From Terriglobia bacterium (lineage in GTDB: Bacteria; Acidobacteriota; Terriglobia; Terriglobales; Acidobacteriaceae): a DNA stretch of 64,000 nt. Within the stretch, counting starts at the first letter, position 1. Every line of letters begins with the position of its first letter. This document shows, piece by piece, positions 42,990-52,770 of this stretch. The notes below the pieces were generated by a model. That model made no database searches. It was not told where the DNA came from and saw only the letters and a list, made by a program, of their open reading frames with translations. The DNA is taken from NCBI GenBank assembly GCA_020073215.1, contig JAIQFO010000010.1:62001-126000 (forward strand), written 5' to 3'. Position numbers and translations under genes: made by a program.

Positions 42990-44624
42990 ATGAAGTCGCA
43001 GTGTTTGCCATTCCAGCAGATTCCGCACAGCACACGTCTCTTCCTCGACTATCTTTCCTACGCTCCTTCCGTTCGAGGGATGTATCCGCGGTCGCCGATT
43101 TTTCCCGAGTGGCTGAAAGACGAATCGCAGCGCGTCGTTTACGACGCCGCTCGTCGCCACAAGGTGAGCGAAATTCTTGAGCGGCAAAATCGTGCCTGGG
43201 CCGCTTCTCCGAAGACGCTGGCCAATATCGACCGGCTCCGGCAAGGAGCCCTCGCGGCAGTTACGGGACAGCAAGTCGGCCTTTTTGGCGGGCCGCTGTT
43301 TTCGATTTTCAAAGCGCTGACGGCGGTCAAACTGGCGGAGCAGGCGACAGAGGCGGGGGTAGACTGTGTCCCGATCTTCTGGCTCGCGACCGAGGATCAC
43401 GATTTGGCGGAGGTCAACCACGTGGCCCTGCTCTCCGAGCAAGGCCTTCCGGAACCTTTCGTTGCGGAAAGCCACGCCTTTGAAAACGACGCGGTGACGG
43501 ACGCGCCCGTGGGGACGGTCAAGTTCGGGCCGGGAATCGAGCCGGTGGTCGAGCGCGCCGCCGCACGGTTGGGAGATTCCGAAGTCACGACGTGGCTGCG
43601 CCAAGCCTACCGCCCGGGAGAGACCCTAGGCAGCGCATTTGCCCTGTTGTTCGCGCGGCTGTTTGCAGATTGGGGCGTCATCTTGCTCGATCCGTCAGAC
43701 AAAGATTTTCATGATCTCGCCAAACCCTTGTTCCGCGCCGCCATTGAACGCGCTTCCGAACTCGACGAAGCGCTGCTAGGCCGGGGCAAGGCGCTGGAGC
43801 AGGCGGGATATCACCAGCAGGTGAAAGTGACTTCAGCGACCACGCTGCTCTTTGAAGTAAAGGACGGAGCGCGCACCGTGGTGCGGCGCAGGAATAATGG
43901 CAACAACGGTGGCGAGTACGTCGTCGGGGAGGAGCGGATCTCTCACCGAGAGCTGCTCGACCGGATCGAACAGGCTCCAGAGAGGTTCAACCCGAATGTG
44001 CTGCTTCGTCCCGTGGTGCAGGACTACCTGCTCCCGACGCTTGTCTATACCGGTGGATCGGCCGAAGTCGCATACTTCGCGCAGGTGGCCGTAGTCTACG
44101 AGAAACTGCTGGGACGTGTGACACCGATCCTGCCGCGATTCTCGGCAACGTTGGTAGAACCCAAGCCAGAGCGCATTCTCACCCGCTACGAACTGGGACT
44201 ACCCGATTTATTACAAGGCCCGGAAAAAGTTCGCGAAGCCATTGCCGCTCGATCGCTACCCTCGGACTTGCAGGCACGCTTTTCGGAAGCCTACGCCAGC
44301 GTTGAGCAGTCAATGACCGCGCTTCGTGAATCGATCGGCAGACTGGATTCGACCCTTCTCGACACCGCGGAAAGCACTCAGGCCAGCATGCGGCATCAAA
44401 TCGACCGTCTGCAAGCGCGGGTATCACGAGCCGAAGGCCTGCGCAACGATGTCATCACAAGACACGCGGATACTTTGAACGACGCGCTATTTCCGCATAA
44501 AGCGCTGCAGGAGCGCGAGGTGGCAGGCGTGACCTTCGTGGCGCGATACGGACCCGAACTGCTGGCGAATCTCTATCCGACGATCCATCCCGATTGCCAC
44601 GATCACCAGGTGATTGTGGTGTAG
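42990..44624 (+). CDS. bshC: Bacillithiol biosynthesis cysteine-adding enzyme BshC
   Basis: A 544-residue protein of the BshC family, which adds cysteine to glucosaminyl-malate in the last step of bacillithiol synthesis. ALAAVTGQQVGLFGGPLFSIFKA (about residues 88-110), PIFWLATEDHDLAEVNHV and DPSDKDFHDLAKPLFR are typical, and a coiled-coil segment follows near residues 430-490. GGAG lies nine bases before the ATG at 42990. The other bsh genes are not in the window. Its presence indicates that the cell uses bacillithiol as a low-molecular-weight thiol, which matters for the thiol/selenol chemistry of the gene at 49882-50376. Confidence 0.92.
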   Translation: MKSQCLPFQQIPHSTRLFLDYLSYAPSVRGMYPRSPIFPEWLKDESQRVVYDAARRHKVSEILERQNRAWAASPKTLANIDRLRQGALAAVTGQQVGLFGGPLFSIFKALTAVKLAEQATEAGVDCVPIFWLATEDHDLAEVNHVALLSEQGLPEPFVAESHAFENDAVTDAPVGTVKFGPGIEPVVERAAARLGDSEVTTWLRQAYRPGETLGSAFALLFARLFADWGVILLDPSDKDFHDLAKPLFRAAIERASELDEALLGRGKALEQAGYHQQVKVTSATTLLFEVKDGARTVVRRRNNGNNGGEYVVGEERISHRELLDRIEQAPERFNPNVLLRPVVQDYLLPTLVYTGGSAEVAYFAQVAVVYEKLLGRVTPILPRFSATLVEPKPERILTRYELGLPDLLQGPEKVREAIAARSLPSDLQARFSEAYASVEQSMTALRESIGRLDSTLLDTAESTQASMRHQIDRLQARVSRAEGLRNDVITRHADTLNDALFPHKALQEREVAGVTFVARYGPELLANLYPTIHPDCHDHQVIVV

Positions 44625-44636
44625 TAGGACCAATTT

Positions 44637-45062
44637 CTAACCAATAAAGTCAAACCAGCTTTTCCAGCACAGACCCAGAGTGGTGTGGTTGTGCACTTCG
44701 ACTTCGCCCGAGGGCAATATCGTCGCGTCGCCACGTGCGCAGTAAGCTTCCCCCGCCTCGACGTATCCGATTACTGTGGCGACGTGCCGCAGAGTTTGCG
44801 TGTCTCTGAATTCCAAGTTGATTTGAGACTCACCTTGAGGCTGAGCAAACACGCGCGAACTACTGCCCGGCGCGAGCTCACCCACGTCGTACCTTTTTCC
44901 TGCGTTCTCAACCGTCACTGAGACCTTCCGCAGCGTCTGGCCACTCTGGTTGTGAATGGTGATCATGGCCCCGAGCCGCCCACGAGTGATGATTCCCGCT
45001 AAGTAGAAAAGAACTAGCGCCACGCTGACCAAGATGTAACGGGTTATTTTCGAGAGTATCAA
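44637..45062 (-). CDS. Hypothetical single-helix membrane-anchored protein
   Basis: A 141-residue protein with one N-terminal helix (YILVSVALVLFYLAGII) and a periplasmic beta-rich domain (ITIHNQSGQTLRKVSVTVE; GGKRYDVGEL-like text; INLEFRDTQTLRHVATV). Two cysteines occur (EAYCARG; GLCWKS). It starts with TTG at 45062 shortly after GGAG. The stop lies 12 bases from the convergent bshC stop. I do not recognise the family. Confidence 0.65.
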   Translation of the reverse strand: MILSKITRYILVSVALVLFYLAGIITRGRLGAMITIHNQSGQTLRKVSVTVENAGKRYDVGELAPGSSSRVFAQPQGESQINLEFRDTQTLRHVATVIGYVEAGEAYCARGDATILPSGEVEVHNHTTLGLCWKSWFDFIG

Positions 45063-45100
45063 TTCTCCGAGTCCTGCTCCCGCCTGATATGAAGATCCTG

Positions 45101-45745
45101 CTATTTCGACTCGCCAAGAGCCAGATAACTTCCCAGCCCAATCATGACCGCGCCGGTCAGTGTACGCTGGCGCCGGCGGAACCGCGCCGACCCGCGAATA
45201 CGCTGCCCAAGCGGTCCGGCAAGCAAAGTCACAACAATATCGGCCGAGGTGTTAAGCGTTACCGAGAGCGTTCCCAACAGAACAAACTGCAGAAAGACGT
45301 GTCCGCCGCCCCGGTTCACGAATTGAGGAATAAAAGACAGAAAAAACAGAGCCGTCTTCGGATTCAGCACCTCGGTCATGCCCCCTTGCCAGAACGGATT
45401 TCTACCGCGCGGCAGCTCAGCGAGAGAAACGCGCTCATCCTTTCGAGCGTCAAGAATCATGCGAATCCCGAGAAAGCAAAGAGAGCCCGCACCAAGATAT
45501 TACACCGTGGCAAAGGCCATGGCGGATTTGGCCAGAACGATAGAAATACCGGCCGCCGCGGCGAACACATGGACCATGCCACCCAGGAATGTACCCAGCG
45601 CGGAAAGCAGGCCTTCCCGTCGTCCCCCGCCGAGCGCGCGTGCGAGAACGTAAAGCATTCCCGGGCCGGGTGCAATCGCCAGCAGAATCGCCGCGCTCAG
45701 GAAAATGAAAAAGCGAGCAGAATCGAATACGGTCTGATGAAGCAT
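45101..45745 (-). pseudogene. LysE-family amino acid exporter interrupted by one in-frame TAA
   Basis: The frame from ATG 45745 to 45101 would encode 214 residues, the normal LysE/RhtB length. The first part (SARFFIFLSAAILLAIAPGP, GGRREGLLSALGTFLGGMVH) and the second (LGAGSLCFLGIRMILDARKD, NPKTALFFLSFIPQFV) are collinear in the same frame, separated only by TAA at 45502-45500. The stop is in the short region before helix 3. There is no frameshift or deletion. It may be a recent nonsense mutation, a sequencing error, or two expressed halves. TAA cannot be selenocysteine. In life the protein would export amino acids or homoserine lactones. Confidence 0.85.
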
Positions 45746-45781
45746 GGTTTGACGATTGTAGCTGCAGCTGCTTCGGTGCGG

Positions 45782-46474
45782 CTAACTCTTGGTGACTTCT
45801 CCGTTCCGCAGCGCGGCCTGCAACTCTGCGAGCGACTCCACGCGCGGCACTCCCTTGTCGCGGTAGGCGCCCGCGACGTCCATCAGCACGGCGTGCATGC
45901 CGGCGCCGGTCGCGCCCAGGTAATCCACTGAATAAACATCGCCGACGTAGAGGCTCTCTTCGGGCGCGGCATTCATGCTCTTAAGGGCCTGGCGGAAAAT
46001 CTCCGGGTGCGGCTTCTCGTAGCCAACCACTCCGGAGTCGGTAATGGTGAGGAAACAGCGAGCGATCCCGCACCGGTCGAGCACGTCTTCGATTCCCCCA
46101 TCGGCATTGGAAATGACCGCGATCCGGTACCGCTTGCCGATGTCATGCAGTTGTTCCGCGGTGCCGGGGCGAATCTGGTCCCAGTTGGCCGAGTTGCGGA
46201 CGCCGGTGACGAGCTGGTCGCGGACGGCGTCATCTTCAAGTCCGACCTCGGAGAGCAACCGGGAATAGAACATCCACCAGAAGCTGTGGTCCGCGGCGCC
46301 ATCCGCGACCATGAGGCCGTCGAAACGATTCTTGGTGCGGCATTCCAGATCGCGCAGGTGCTCGGCATCGGGCGTGAATCCGCGTTGCGTAAGAGGCGCG
46401 TGAATCCGCTCGCGGTTCGGGAACAGCAGGGTGTTGCCCACATCGAAGAAGACGACCTTGACTTTCGGGTTCAT
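45782..46474 (-). CDS. HAD-superfamily hydrolase
   Basis: A 230-residue HAD phosphatase. Motif I is FFDVGNTLLF with Asp11 as nucleophile (the second motif-I residue is Asn, not Asp, as in some haloacid dehalogenase-like or weak phosphatase members). Motif II is VISNADGG, motif III GYEKPHPEIF with the Lys, and motif IV YVGDVYSVDYLGA. A helical cap lies at about residues 15-95. Substrate is unknown; family members include phosphoglycolate and nucleotide phosphatases. It is monocistronic; the spacer upstream holds palindromic repeats. Confidence 0.85.
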   Translation of the reverse strand: MNPKVKVVFFDVGNTLLFPNRERIHAPLTQRGFTPDAEHLRDLECRTKNRFDGLMVADGAADHSFWWMFYSRLLSEVGLEDDAVRDQLVTGVRNSANWDQIRPGTAEQLHDIGKRYRIAVISNADGGIEDVLDRCGIARCFLTITDSGVVGYEKPHPEIFRQALKSMNAAPEESLYVGDVYSVDYLGATGAGMHAVLMDVAGAYRDKGVPRVESLAELQAALRNGEVTKS

Positions 46475-46486
46475 TGCTTAGTAGTA

Positions 46487-46535
46487 GAGGCGGGGTTTGC
46501 CCCGTCTCCCGCCGCGAACCAGATGCGGCAAGCCG
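46487..46535. repeat. Palindromic repeats in spacer
   Basis: GGCGGGG-TTTG-CCCCGTC and GCGGCAAGCCGC lie in tandem. They are variants of the palindrome family at 31582-31599. Confidence 0.5.
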
Positions 46536-46711
46536 CGTCGGCGCCGGAAGTCAGGTGCTCCCTCTGGGAATAGAGTAGCGGAAATTGGCGGCCCGCGTCC
46601 TGCAGGCCCGCCGGTCGTAGCTGTTCGGGCTGCCCGGTCACACTACGCTGTAGACCTTCCGAATGAATTAAACTGAAAAAATTGCCGATGGATTAGGTGG
46701 AACCGTAAGTC

Positions 46712-48970
46712 ATGGCGCAACTGCGAGTGGTCGTTCTGTGGCACCAGCACCAGCCGTTCTACAAAGACCTGGTGACCGGGCAGTACCGCCTGCCTTGGAC
46801 GCGCCTCCATGCCCTGAAAGACTATTACGGCATGGTGAAGTTGCTGGACGAGTTCCCGCGAGTCCATCAGACGTTCAATCTGGTGCCCTCACTGATCACG
46901 CAGATTCAAGACTATGCGTCGGGCGAGGCCCACGATCCTTTTCTCGAGGTCGCGGCCAAACCCGCCAAAGACCTCACTCGCGAAGAGCGCCAGTTCGCGC
47001 TGCAATATTTGTTTCAGGCGAATCCGGTGAATGTGATCGGACGCTATCCCCGCTACCGTGAGTTGTGGGAGCGATTTCACCTCGCGGGCGGAGCGCCCGA
47101 GCGCGCGGAAAAATATTTTCAGGCCCAGGATTTCACCGACTTGCAAGTGCTCTCGCAGATCGGCTGGTTCGACGAATATTTTCTGGCCGAGAAAGACGTT
47201 GCCGAATTGGTCCGCAAAGGCCGGAACTATACGCTCGAAGACCAGCAGTTTGTGATTGCGCGGGAGCGCGACCTGCTCAACCGGGTTCTGCCGGTTCATG
47301 CTGAGGCCGCCAAGAAAGGCGCGATCGAGATCTCGACCTCGCCCTTTTATCATCCCATTCTGCCGCTGGTGTGCGACACGCAGATGGGAGCGGTTTCCAC
47401 CCCGGGTCTGCCTATGCCGCAGAACCGCTATCGCCATCCCGAAGACGCTCGCGAGCAATTGCAGCGCGGACTGGATCTGCACGAAGAAGTGTTTGGCATG
47501 AGGCCGCGCGGCGTGTGGCCGTCGGAGGGCAGCGTTTCCGAGGAGGCCTTGGCCATCGCCCACCAACTGGGAGTGCAGTGGATGGCGACCGACGAGGGCG
47601 TGCTGATCCGAAGCCTGGGGACCAGTTTTTCACGCGATGGTTATGGCCACTTGGATTCGGAATCGGCAGGGCGGCTGTACACCATTTATCGTTACGAAAA
47701 CGGCAATACGCGGATGAATCTGCTCTTCCGCGATCACGCGCTCTCCGACTTGATCGGATTTGTGTATTCGGGAATGCCGCCGCGGGAGGCTGCGATTAAC
47801 CTCGTCCACAAGATTAAGGAAGCCGCGCAGCCGGTTCTCGCAAAGGGACAAGATGCCGTGCTCTCGATCATTCTCGACGGCGAGAACGCCTGGGAGTATT
47901 ACCCGCAGTCGGGGCGGGAATTCTTGCGCAGATTCTACGAGGGCTTGCAGACCGATCCGGAGATCGAAGCGGTCACGGTGTCGGAGGCGATTGCCCGCCA
48001 CAAGAACGTCAGTCCTCTGAAGTCGTTGGTGCCGGGCTCGTGGATTGGAGCCAACTTCAACGTTTGGATTGGAGCGCCGGAAGACAACAAGGCCTGGGAC
48101 TACCTCTATCACGCCCGTAATTTCTACGCCCAGCGGTCCCCGGACGCGACCGAGAAGCAACGCAAGCTAGCGCTAGAAGATATCTTGATCGCCGAGGGCA
48201 GCGACTGGAATTGGTGGTACGGACCCGAACACCACAGCGCCAACGATCGCGACTTTGACGAACTCTACCGCAAACACCTGTCGAATGTTTACCAGGTGCT
48301 GGGTGGAATTCCGCCGGATTATCTGGCCCAGCCGATCAGCGGAGCAGTGGCGCGGCCAACGTTTGCGCCGCAGAGCGCCTATATCCATCCCCAGGTCTCA
48401 GGCGACGTGGTCCGCTACTTCGAATGGCTGGGCGCGGCGTGTTACACGGCGGACCAGCGCTCGGGCTCGATGCACGGCAAACAGTTTATGACTGATGAAG
48501 TGCTTGCCGGGATCGACGAGCAGTATGTCTACGGCCGCTTGGATTTCCTGGGCAAAGTTCCGGAAGGCGCATTCGAGGTGGTGGTGAACCTGGAGTCGTG
48601 GGCCAACCATGCCGCCAAGCCCCGGCGCGAACTGCGGTTGGATGCGGCCGTCGATGCCGGCCGCTTGCAGTCGTGGAAAGTGACCGAGGGGGCCGGCAAG
48701 GCAGTCGCCGATTCGACCGACACCAAGGATCTGGCGCGGGTGGCGCTGGTCCGCAATTTTGAATTTCGCCTCCCCCTCACCTGGCTGCTCGCCGCTCCAC
48801 TGGCGATTGATAAAGTTCGCGGTCCGGCGAGCTCCGATGTCCTGACCACGCGCCTGCGTTTGCGGTTCAGTCTCTGGCAGAACCATCTGCCCGTGGATGC
48901 ATTGCCCGTGGAAGGATGGATCGAACTGGAGTTGCTGGCGGAAGAAGATTTGCAAGCCGTAAGCGGGTGA
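46712..48970 (+). CDS. Glycoside hydrolase family 57 protein
   Basis: A 752-residue GH57 enzyme. Conserved regions are visible: WHQHQPFY (residues 10-17), the His-rich metal/substrate motif; GVWPSEGSVSEEAL near 270 with the presumed nucleophile Glu; and SIILDGENAWEYY near 389 with the presumed acid/base Asp. A C-terminal domain (about 560-752) contains the usual beta-rich extension. Characterised GH57 members cut alpha-glucans (amylase, amylopullulanase, 4-alpha-glucanotransferase) or branch glycogen. No signal peptide is seen, so it acts in the cytosol, probably on glycogen or maltodextrin. No glycogen gene is adjacent. Confidence 0.9.
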   Translation: MAQLRVVVLWHQHQPFYKDLVTGQYRLPWTRLHALKDYYGMVKLLDEFPRVHQTFNLVPSLITQIQDYASGEAHDPFLEVAAKPAKDLTREERQFALQYLFQANPVNVIGRYPRYRELWERFHLAGGAPERAEKYFQAQDFTDLQVLSQIGWFDEYFLAEKDVAELVRKGRNYTLEDQQFVIARERDLLNRVLPVHAEAAKKGAIEISTSPFYHPILPLVCDTQMGAVSTPGLPMPQNRYRHPEDAREQLQRGLDLHEEVFGMRPRGVWPSEGSVSEEALAIAHQLGVQWMATDEGVLIRSLGTSFSRDGYGHLDSESAGRLYTIYRYENGNTRMNLLFRDHALSDLIGFVYSGMPPREAAINLVHKIKEAAQPVLAKGQDAVLSIILDGENAWEYYPQSGREFLRRFYEGLQTDPEIEAVTVSEAIARHKNVSPLKSLVPGSWIGANFNVWIGAPEDNKAWDYLYHARNFYAQRSPDATEKQRKLALEDILIAEGSDWNWWYGPEHHSANDRDFDELYRKHLSNVYQVLGGIPPDYLAQPISGAVARPTFAPQSAYIHPQVSGDVVRYFEWLGAACYTADQRSGSMHGKQFMTDEVLAGIDEQYVYGRLDFLGKVPEGAFEVVVNLESWANHAAKPRRELRLDAAVDAGRLQSWKVTEGAGKAVADSTDTKDLARVALVRNFEFRLPLTWLLAAPLAIDKVRGPASSDVLTTRLRLRFSLWQNHLPVDALPVEGWIELELLAEEDLQAVSG

Positions 48971-49059
48971 GGACGAACGAAACTCTGTTCCAATCGAACT
49001 TAGGGAAGGGCACGGCTTCACAGTTGCGGGAAAAGTCGGTGTTGTACTTGATTTTGGGT

Positions 49060-49215
49060 GGAGCAGCGGTTTACCGCTGCAGTAAGTGCATGTTTTAATT
49101 CCGGCTTTAGCCGCTGAGGGCACGGCCCTCGCTCACGGACGACTTTTTCCGCAAGCTGTTCAGCCGTGCCACCCAGAACGCAAAAGACATGGGCTTCAGC
49201 CCCTGAGGGCCGAAC
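49060..49215. repeat. Cluster of short palindromes (REP-like)
   Basis: Four hairpins occur in 150 bases: GCAGCGG-TTTA-CCGCTGC (49063-49080), CGGC-TTTA-GCCG (49102-49113), GAGGGC-ACG-GCCCTC (49116-49130) and GGGCT-TC-AGCCC (49191-49202). The region lies after the GH57 gene and before the end of the secreted protein gene. Related to dispersed REP elements; a RAYT-like transposase remnant exists at 58303. Confidence 0.6.
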
Positions 49216-49219
49216 CCTT

Positions 49220-49843
49220 CTATTGCCCGCCGCTCGCTGTGGTCATGGTCAAGGGGCGATTCAACTCCATCACCAGCTCTGTGCCGGCCGGAAGCATCGC
49301 AGCCCGGTGCTTGCTGAGCCAGTGCGCAACGGTCACGGTAGCCCCGATGGCTCCGCCGATGATCAAGCCTTTGCCGCCGCCCGCCAGACCGCCGAGAAGC
49401 ATTCCACCTCCCGTGCCGATGCCGATTTCAGTCAGATCCCTTCCATCGTGGCCATCTCCTTTGAACTGACCCTCGGTGTTGACGTCGGTGCCCAGGCGCC
49501 GGTTCGTGTCAACCAGCGATGCGTTAAACATGAACCTGTCTCCATTCGGAAGGATCAGGTGTTCCGGAAAGATGCCGATGGTGGGCTTGCCGGCAATGCG
49601 GCGGGGTTGGGTCGTTTTGGTGACCCGGCCCTCGACGGTCGAGCCGATGGGAATTACCGTCTTGCCTCCCACTACGACCGGCTCCGTCACTCTGGCAGAG
49701 AACGAATCTCCAGCTTTCGAACTGAAGGTTGCGAGCGTGGTTTCCAGTTTCATCTTGACGGCAGTGCCAGGGGGAAGAGCAGTTTGTCCCCACGCGAAAC
49801 CTGCCAGCAGGATGAGCGATGTCAGCGAAAGTGTCTTTTTCAT
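49220..49843 (-). CDS. Secreted glycine-rich hypothetical protein
   Basis: A 207-residue exported protein. The signal peptide MKKTLSLTSLILLAGFAWGQ precedes a beta-rich domain (PPGTAVKMKLETTLATFSSK; GKTVIPIGSTVEGRVT; RFMFNASLVDTN), a glycine-rich segment that could insert into a membrane (about 145-175), and a C-terminal PAGTELVMELNRPL that repeats the theme of the N-terminus. Similar proteins are common in Acidobacteria and have no known function. It lies 38 bases downstream of the selenoprotein-like gene on the same strand and could be co-transcribed with it. Confidence 0.75.
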   Translation of the reverse strand: MKKTLSLTSLILLAGFAWGQTALPPGTAVKMKLETTLATFSSKAGDSFSARVTEPVVVGGKTVIPIGSTVEGRVTKTTQPRRIAGKPTIGIFPEHLILPNGDRFMFNASLVDTNRRLGTDVNTEGQFKGDGHDGRDLTEIGIGTGGGMLLGGLAGGGKGLIIGGAIGATVTVAHWLSKHRAAMLPAGTELVMELNRPLTMTTASGGQ

Positions 49844-49881
49844 GTTGCGTCTTACCTCCAGGAATCAGTTGTGTATCTCTT

Positions 49882-50376
49882 TCAGACTCCGTGCAAAGCC
49901 CCAAGAACCTCATCGAGTGGCGCACGGTCGAGTTGGTTTGAGCCGCGATAGATGTAGCGGACTATGCCGCCGCGATCGATGACGACCGTAGCCGGGTGCG
50001 CGATGTTGAGCGCGTCAGTGCCCAGCGCGTGATGGAGCCCGTAGGCTTTGGTTACCGCCCGATCCTCATCGAGCAGAAACACGCTGGAGACGGGATGCTT
50101 CTCCAGAAATTTTCCCGGTTTCCAGATGCCATCCCGCTTTTCGGCGGCGATGAACACCAACTTCGCTCCCGTTGCCTCAATTTCCGGCCTCCGCGACTCG
50201 ACCTGAGTCATACGCTTCACGCAGTTCGGTCACCAGGTGCCCCGCAGAAACTCAAGAATCAGCGTGCCCTGCGCCAGCAAGCCAGCGAGAGTGAATGGGC
50301 CCTCACGGTTGGCCGCCGTCAGAGAAAAATCCGGGGCGCGCGAGCCGACCTCCAAAGTTTCGGTGCGGTTCTTCAT
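49882..50376 (-). CDS. Candidate selenocysteine-containing peroxiredoxin-like protein (UxxC)
   Basis: If the in-frame TGA at 50232-50230 is read as selenocysteine, the frame encodes 164 residues of an AhpC/TSA-like thioredoxin fold. Before the TGA: MKNRTETLEVGSRAPDFSLT, then LILEFLRGTW; directly after it: PNCVKRMTQVE. The TGA is codon 49 and occupies exactly the first position of the CPNC-type motif, giving UPNC with Cys52 as resolving residue. The rest fits the fold (AKLVFIAAEKRDG; VFLLDEDRAVTKAYGL; HPATVVIDRGGIVRYIYRG). The ATG at 50376 fixes the start; conventional callers would begin at GTG 50220 and lose the active site. A SECIS-like hairpin follows the TGA. Alternative: pseudogene by a Cys-to-stop mutation. 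Confidence 0.8.
50192..50232 (-). promoter_or_regulatory. Candidate bacterial SECIS element with its UGA
   Basis: On the minus strand the UGA (50232-50230) is followed after 25 bases by the apical loop AGGTC, closed by GACTC (50209-50205) and GAGTC (50199-50195). A U.G pair, two unpaired bases and two more pairs (CG with CG, 50214-50213 and 50193-50192) extend the stem. Bacterial SECIS elements need a stem-loop about 16-37 bases after UGA with G in the first loop positions. The E. coli fdhF SECIS, from memory, has the loop AGGUCU and a bulged U in the 5' arm. Confidence 0.7.
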
Positions 50377-50566
50377 GTTGACTCGACTCTAAGCGAGGTG
50401 GAAATCAGGAACAATAACGGATGGGGTACTGGGGAGGGTCCTGGTGGCGAATCCATCGGGACGCGTCCCAGCGCCCAAACCAGCTTCCTCCACGTCCGAT
50501 ATAATTTCAGTTCGCAGTCACCAAACGCAGCAAGCCGCGTCTCTACGATCGCGACGGCGTTTCTAA

Positions 50567-51889
<1,323 letters not shown>

Positions 51890-51971
51890 CCTGGAAGCGC
51901 GAACTACAGAGGATACTTTGTCATCAGACGATAATTTGTCATCACCGGGCAAAAGGTCATCCCAGACGAAT

Positions 51972-52043
51972 TTGCCATCCTGAGCGAAGCGAAGGACCTG
52001 CTGTCTCGGGCCCACAAAACGCAGATCCTTCGCTCAGATGACA
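51972..52043. repeat. Palindromic dispersed repeat, copy A
   Basis: A hairpin-forming element whose left arm (51976-52007) is identical over 32 bases to 55477-55508. The right arm is degenerate (GATCCTTCGCTCAGATGACA). It lies between the convergent eno and DinB genes. Confidence 0.75.
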
Positions 52044-52055
52044 GCCACTACCTAG

Positions 52056-52559
52056 CTAGAACCCCATCGTGTCGTCCGCCGAGGGCCCATAAGTCGCCGG
52101 CACCGGCTTTTCATTCAAGCGCAGATACACCCCAAGTTGAGCGCGGTGGTGCACCAGGTGATTCAGAAACATCTGCCGGTAAGCCAGAAAACGCGACCCG
52201 TTGAAAATGGGCTTGCCCTGAAAGCTGAGCTTCCAGTTCTGTGTCCAGGCATTATCCGGAGTGCTCGCGAGCGCGGTGCGAGCTTTAGCTGCGCCCTCAT
52301 CGAAGGCCTTGACCAATTGGGCTGCGGATTCGAACGGCACGGGCTGAATGCTGCCCTTGGAAAAGTCCAGTTCGGGAGTGGTCAGCACCGTCACCCCGAA
52401 GCCGGAAAGCTGCGCGATGTGCGGCGCGAGTTTGTTCAGCGGCATGGACTTGGGATGCGGCGCGAAGTCTTTCCTGTCTGCCGGAACGCGTTCCAGCATC
52501 GTATGGGTCTTGTTCATTTCTTCATCGAATTCCAGCAGGAGCAGTTCGCTGATTGACAT
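52056..52559 (-). CDS. DinB-family protein
   Basis: A 167-residue four-helix-bundle protein of the DinB/YfiT superfamily. The three metal-binding histidine positions are visible in APHIAQL (about residue 47) and NHLVHHRAQLGVYLR (about residues 133-140). Members with known function are thiol-dependent S-transferases or maleylpyruvate isomerases using mycothiol or bacillithiol. Because bshC is present, a bacillithiol-dependent role is a reasonable guess. It is convergent with eno. Confidence 0.85.
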   Translation of the reverse strand: MSISELLLLEFDEEMNKTHTMLERVPADRKDFAPHPKSMPLNKLAPHIAQLSGFGVTVLTTPELDFSKGSIQPVPFESAAQLVKAFDEGAAKARTALASTPDNAWTQNWKLSFQGKPIFNGSRFLAYRQMFLNHLVHHRAQLGVYLRLNEKPVPATYGPSADDTMGF

Positions 52560-52770
52560 GATTATCCTCGGTGAAAGAATTCAGATGCCGTGTCGGGCCG
52601 TCGGGATTCACGAACATTCCCATTGTTCTATCTGCGCCTGATTTGAAAAGCCGAGGGCCCTCCTATAGATTCTTCTTTTGCCTTTGTCTCAGTGTCTCGC
52701 GAGCCTCCGTGTGGATTTTTCTCGGAGCGAATAGCCAACAGCCAAAAGCCAGGAGCTAAGAGCCGATCTT

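Noticed and set aside
45500..45502. Reading the LysE stop as a recoded selenocysteine
   Set aside because: The codon is TAA, not TGA, and the position is not a redox cysteine in LysE proteins.
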